From positions 1 to 8,245 of the forward strand of contig CAYMST010000211.1 in assembly GCA_964393115.1 (NCBI GenBank): a stretch of 8,245 nt of DNA, written 5' to 3'. The stretch is from CAYMST01 sp964393115 (GTDB lineage: Bacteria > Bacteroidota > Bacteroidia > Cytophagales > Cyclobacteriaceae). Position 1 is the stretch's first letter; the number at the start of each line of letters is the position of its first letter. Below are positions 5,872 to 8,245 of the stretch, piece after piece. A program made the position numbers and the translations under genes. The notes beneath the pieces were generated by a model. It searched no databases. It was not told the origin of the DNA and worked only from the letters and a program-made list of their open reading frames with translations.

Positions 5872-8245
5872 ATGAGAAAAAATCTACTCATTCTAATTGG
5901 CTTATTCTACCTGTGTAGTAGCCAGGCACAGGAGTATACCCGAATTGAAGCCGAAAGTGCAAGCCTTAACAACGGTGCCTTTGCAACCAATACGTTAGGG
6001 GAGTTTAGCGGAACTGGTTATGTAAATGGAATGTATAATTTAAATGCATTCGTCATATTTACCATACAAGCCCCTGCCGCTGGCAATTACACACTTGTCT
6101 TTAGATATGCCAGTCAAAGCAATCAAGAGACGACACGATCTATGCAGCTATTAATTAATAATAGTACTGTATCTACGGTTAATTTTCCAACTACTGCAAG
6201 GTGGAGTGACTGGCAAAACCATCAGACAACTGTAGCGTTGAATGCCGGATCAAATACCGTCAGGCTTCTAAGAAGGTCTTTTGATCCAAGTCATGTCATC
6301 TTAGATTACATGTGGTTTTTCCGGGAAGCTAATAACGGTCCTTTCAATAAGCCGATCAACATCGGTAGTCAAAAGATGTTCGTCAAGAGACTCGTAAAGC
6401 CAGCAGGAAACGATGTACCACGATTTAATACGTTTGCTTACACCGGTAACAGAAGATTCGTCGGTGAAGAAACTGATGGAAGAATTTTTGAAATCTCTAC
6501 GAATAATCAGGGCCAGACCACTTCAAGTCTATTCTTCGACGTAGATGCGGCGATTAGAGCAAATACAGGAAGAGGATTGAACACGGCTAGCGCATTCCAT
6601 GGTGGACTTCGTGGGTTAGCGTTTCACCCTGAGTTTGCAACAAACGGTCTATTCTATACTTCTGTGATGGAAGATCGTCCTCTAAATACAGCGGGGCTTA
6701 CCTATCTATCTGATGAAAGCACACAATTTGTGGAAGCTGAAGCTTCCAATACCAATGCAGTTGTCTTAAGTGCAGGTTCTGGGTTTACAGGTTCTGGATA
6801 CGTTGGTGGGTTTAACAACCCTGGCACATTTGTTGAATTCGTTACAGAGATATCTACAGACGGACAGTTTGGTGATAACATTTTTGAAGTTCGCTATGCC
6901 GCAGCGCCTCTAGCTGGTCTTCCTAACACCAGAAAGATGAATGTTTACGTCAATGAGCAGTTTCGTAAGACTATCGATTTCCCACAAACTGGTGGTTGGA
7001 CGAACTGGAATACTGTGACATTTGAACTAGAACTTAGAGCAAGAGAAAACAAAATTTCATTTCGATACGATAATCCTCCTAGTGGCAACACCGGTCGTGT
7101 AAATTTTGATAATCTTACCCTGAGACTTCCTGCAGACGGCGTACTTATCGAGTGGAGATACAATCATTCTACCAATCAGGTGATTCAAAGCAGCTACCGT
7201 GAAGTATTCCGTGTAGGCATGCCCGTTTATGATCACCCGATTAAGCAAATAGGGTTCAACCCATTCGCACGAAGTGGGAATATTAACACCTTTAGCGACT
7301 ATGGTTACCTATATATCACACACGGCGACGGTAGTATACAATCAGCTACAGCTGGCGGAGGACAAAACCTAAACGACGCTCTAGGAAAGGTGTTGAGAAT
7401 CAACCCACTACAAAGCGGAACTTCACCGTTTAGCATACCAAATACTAATCCTTGGAGAAATAGCGGTTCCCTAATCACGAGAACCATATATGCGCGTGGA
7501 TTTAGAAACCCACATCATATTTCTTTTGAAGACTATGGTTCTGACAACAGACCGACGATCATCGTAGCTGATGTAGGCCGTGAAAACGTAGAAGAAGTAA
7601 ACCTAGTACGCTCTGGAGGAAATTACGGATGGGCTTCTCTCGAAGGAACTTTTGTCCATGATCAAGTAGGAAACACTGGTTTCATCGAAGGTATTCAGCC
7701 GCTTCAAAACGGCATGGGATATCATAATTTCATCTATCCAGCAGCGCAATGGGGACACGACGATCCTAATGGACGATTTGCGATTGCAGGTGGTTATACC
7801 CACACAAATACGGCGACTGGAGCTAAGAATTATATATTCGGGGACTTCCCTCAAACTGGTGAAATCTACTATTGTAATTTCAATGATTTGACTTCAGCGA
7901 ACACAAGATTTTTCAGTAACCAATCTTATACATCACTGACACAAGCGGATATCTTCCAATTCGAAATCTATTTCGATCACGATGATAACCCAAACACAGC
8001 ACCATTGGTCTTTGATAATATGCTGGATGTCTTAAGACAAGAGCCAGGATTCGGAGACTTGGAGCGTGTAGACTTCCGATTTGGACAAGATGAAGACGGT
8101 ATCATCTATATCATGAATAAGCGAAATGGATGGCTTTACCAAGTACAAAACATTCAAACCGGAGCAGTACTAGGAGATAGTGGCAGTTCCAACGATTGTA
8201 CTATTGATGTATATGCCGGTGGTAGTACCAATACAGAGACTATGG
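5872..8245 (+). CDS. T9SS-type multi-CBM quinoprotein sugar dehydrogenase-like protein (paralogue 2, 3' end outside window)
   Basis: The frame runs open from ATG 5872 to the window edge (791 codons). It is a tandem paralogue of the preceding gene and the predicted role is the same: a secreted, carbohydrate-bound sugar oxidoreductase. Signal peptide 1-19 (Arg2, Lys3, hydrophobic stretch, cleavage SQA|Q); CBM6/35-like module 21-150 (IEAE, YVNGM, VFRYA, LDYMWF); propeller from about 170 to 763 with HGGLRGLAFHPEF (H252 as putative general base), HGDGS at 484, ALGKVLRIN, GFRNPHHISF and NYGW; inner CBM6/35-like module at about 286-418 between LFYTSVMEDRP and DGVLIEWRYN. From Cys776 (TIDVYAGG, NTETM) a CBM36/60-like module begins and is cut off. 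By analogy about 190 more residues with a T9SS sorting domain should follow outside the window; this is inference. Residues 441-460 are identical to those of paralogue 1 at the same numbering. The start is supported by the signal peptide and a weak purine-rich AAGAAAAAAG just upstream. Confidence 0.9.
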   Translation, partial: MRKNLLILIGLFYLCSSQAQEYTRIEAESASLNNGAFATNTLGEFSGTGYVNGMYNLNAFVIFTIQAPAAGNYTLVFRYASQSNQETTRSMQLLINNSTVSTVNFPTTARWSDWQNHQTTVALNAGSNTVRLLRRSFDPSHVILDYMWFFREANNGPFNKPINIGSQKMFVKRLVKPAGNDVPRFNTFAYTGNRRFVGEETDGRIFEISTNNQGQTTSSLFFDVDAAIRANTGRGLNTASAFHGGLRGLAFHPEFATNGLFYTSVMEDRPLNTAGLTYLSDESTQFVEAEASNTNAVVLSAGSGFTGSGYVGGFNNPGTFVEFVTEISTDGQFGDNIFEVRYAAAPLAGLPNTRKMNVYVNEQFRKTIDFPQTGGWTNWNTVTFELELRARENKISFRYDNPPSGNTGRVNFDNLTLRLPADGVLIEWRYNHSTNQVIQSSYREVFRVGMPVYDHPIKQIGFNPFARSGNINTFSDYGYLYITHGDGSIQSATAGGGQNLNDALGKVLRINPLQSGTSPFSIPNTNPWRNSGSLITRTIYARGFRNPHHISFEDYGSDNRPTIIVADVGRENVEEVNLVRSGGNYGWASLEGTFVHDQVGNTGFIEGIQPLQNGMGYHNFIYPAAQWGHDDPNGRFAIAGGYTHTNTATGAKNYIFGDFPQTGEIYYCNFNDLTSANTRFFSNQSYTSLTQADIFQFEIYFDHDDNPNTAPLVFDNMLDVLRQEPGFGDLERVDFRFGQDEDGIIYIMNKRNGWLYQVQNIQTGAVLGDSGSSNDCTIDVYAGGSTNTETM

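Noticed and set aside
6945..7163. Antisense open frame within paralogue 2, with similar ones at 3419-3655 and elsewhere
   Set aside because: They lie opposite strongly conserved coding sequence. The two paralogues have similar antisense frames because their sense codons are similar. No independent coding signal is seen.

Overview
The window reads as part of a chromosome of a free-living, polysaccharide-using member of the Bacteroidota, probably of the Cytophagales or Flavobacteriia. The evidence is a C-terminal type IX secretion (T9SS) sorting domain on a secreted protein, weak or absent Shine-Dalgarno sequences, long AT-rich intergenic regions, and a PolA of Bacteroidota character. No species can be named. 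All genes lie on the + strand.

Layout: (1) Bases 1-1841 hold the 3' two thirds of polA (DNA polymerase I), cut by the window start. All proofreading and polymerase catalytic residues are present. (2) Bases 1842-2342 are a 501-base AT-rich intergenic region with two notable inverted repeats. (3) Bases 2343-5282 encode a complete 979-residue exported protein: signal peptide, CBM6/35-like module, quinoprotein glucose/sorbosone-dehydrogenase beta-propeller with a second CBM6/35-like module inserted in it, CBM36/60-like module, T9SS sorting domain. A clear intrinsic terminator follows. (4) Bases 5283-5871 are a second long AT-rich intergenic region that repeats the inverted-repeat layout of the first. 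(5) Base 5872 to the window end is a tandem paralogue of gene 3 with the same architecture, cut at residue 791 within its CBM36/60-like module.

The two large genes look like a duplicated pair of secreted, carbohydrate-anchored sugar oxidoreductases. They would be exported by Sec, passed across the outer membrane by T9SS, held on polysaccharide by three binding modules, and would oxidise a sugar through a PQQ-type propeller. Substrate, electron acceptor and actual PQQ use cannot be read from the sequence. polA appears to be an unrelated neighbour.

The most interesting non-coding observation is that both paralogues carry a matching, very long upstream region. Each has a pair of inverted CAAATTGGTTAT-type arms 31 bases apart (start to start) about 470-490 bases before the start codon, then an AATATAC-N6-GTATATT dyad about 250-260 bases before it, with little other obvious similarity. 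This suggests two regulator sites kept after gene duplication. The most interesting protein feature is the carbohydrate-binding module nested inside the propeller of both paralogues.
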